A DNA stretch of 14,098 nucleotides, from NCBI GenBank assembly GCA_002306345.1, contig DBRQ01000003.1, positions 7,317 to 21,414 on the forward strand, written 5' to 3'. Positions 13,619 through 14,098 of the stretch are shown here, piece after piece (positions within the stretch are counted from its first letter, which is position 1; every line of letters begins with the position of its first letter). Origin of the DNA: Candidatus Pacebacteria bacterium UBA1364 (GTDB lineage Bacteria > Patescibacteriota > Microgenomatia > UBA1400 > PJMF01). The position numbers and the translations under genes are program-made. The notes under the pieces were generated by a model. The model made no database searches and was not told the DNA's origin. It was given only the letters and a program-made list of their open reading frames with translations.

Positions 13619-14098
13619 TTACCTTCCTACAATATATTTATTTGGGTCTACTTGAGTCTGACCAGCATATCTGTATTTACCCTCAAGAACATTTTTAATC
13701 TCTCTAAGTTCTTTTTTGAGAGCAGCTTCGGTCATTCCATATTGAAGTTTAGATACTGAGTTAGCAAGCATTTGAGTTTCATCATCAGAGATTTGACCTT
13801 GACCTTTTAATTTTTCTCTTGCTTCAAGAGTCAAACTTCCCTTAATTTGATCTATAAGGGCTTTAGTGTTAAGTCCTTCTCCAAACTTAGTAGTGATTCC
13901 AAATGCTCCACCAATTCCAGAAACAGGTCCTAAATTAGTAGTTAAAGCCTGATTAACAAGACCAATTAAGTTTTGTTTTTCAGCTACATTTCCAGATTCA
14001 AAAGCTGACCCAAACTTATCAGGATTATTTAGCATCCACTCATAACTTACTTGATTTAGAGGTTGTCCTTGATCATCAAAACTTAAACTATTAGCTTC
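13619..14098 (-). CDS. Phage structural-type protein, C-terminal part (partial)
   Basis: The frame is open to the right edge; at least 21 codons precede the first internal ATG (14033-14035), so the gene starts outside the window. The visible 159 residues include SLSFDDQGQPLNQVSYEW, a glycine-rich stretch, and a C-terminal helical segment ending RYAGQTQVDPNKYIVGR. I do not recognise a named domain. Its coupling to the 549-aa gene (stop one base before the next ATG, ribosome site inside its end) and its position at the head of the lysis cassette suggest a virion protein in the late operon. Confidence 0.5.
   Translation of the reverse strand, partial: EANSLSFDDQGQPLNQVSYEWMLNNPDKFGSAFESGNVAEKQNLIGLVNQALTTNLGPVSGIGGAFGITTKFGEGLNTKALIDQIKGSLTLEAREKLKGQGQISDDETQMLANSVSKLQYGMTEAALKKELREIKNVLEGKYRYAGQTQVDPNKYIVGR

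Noticed and set aside
1..14098. Alternative genetic code (TGA as Gly, as in some CPR lineages)
   Set aside because: Long genes including the 1275-codon cas12a read through with no in-frame TGA, so recoding is not supported.

Overview
The window is AT-rich bacterial DNA read with the standard code: 17 genes end in 14 TAA, 3 TAG and no TGA, and none is interrupted by in-frame TGA. Short intergenic gaps, host-side genes without Shine-Dalgarno motifs and a compact type V-A CRISPR locus suggest a Candidate Phyla Radiation (Patescibacteria) genome or something similar. The lineage is an inference and no gene here fixes it.

Layout. (1) Positions 1-2278 are chromosomal housekeeping: the last 56 codons of an IMP dehydrogenase/GMP reductase (+), then a DedA membrane protein and a short GH57/DUF3536-like protein (both -). 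(2) Positions 2279-2704 are a 426-bp non-coding stretch ending in a candidate cas12a promoter. (3) Positions 2705-8878 hold a complete type V-A CRISPR-Cas locus, all on +: cas12a, cas4, cas1, cas2, a 159-bp leader, and an array of six identical 36-bp repeats with five 26-bp spacers. A well-formed -35/extended -10 promoter lies just before cas4, so the adaptation genes can be transcribed apart from cas12a. (4) From 8879 to the right edge the content is phage-like, almost all on -. An early-type cluster (HNH-like protein, a small overlapping ORF, MazG-like pyrophosphohydrolase) lies beside the array. One lone + strand cysteine-rich gene follows. Then comes a tightly coupled late/lysis operon read from the right edge: a partial structural protein, a 549-aa glycine-rich protein, a 72-aa coiled-coil/TM protein, a 144-aa TM-anchored protein, an Amidase_3 endolysin and a holin-like protein.

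How it fits together. Cas1, Cas2 and Cas4 should acquire spacers at the leader end. Cas12a should use crRNAs from the array, whose repeats end in the canonical Cas12a hairpin. The phage segment begins at the base after the last repeat, and its mazG-like gene reads through that repeat and stops inside spacer 5. The CRISPR trailer has therefore been replaced, either by integration/recombination or by an assembly join at the repeat. Cas12a appears to have a shortened pre-crRNA-processing segment, and Cas4 appears to lack its last cysteine ligand. These two oddities and the array/phage junction are the points most worth checking.
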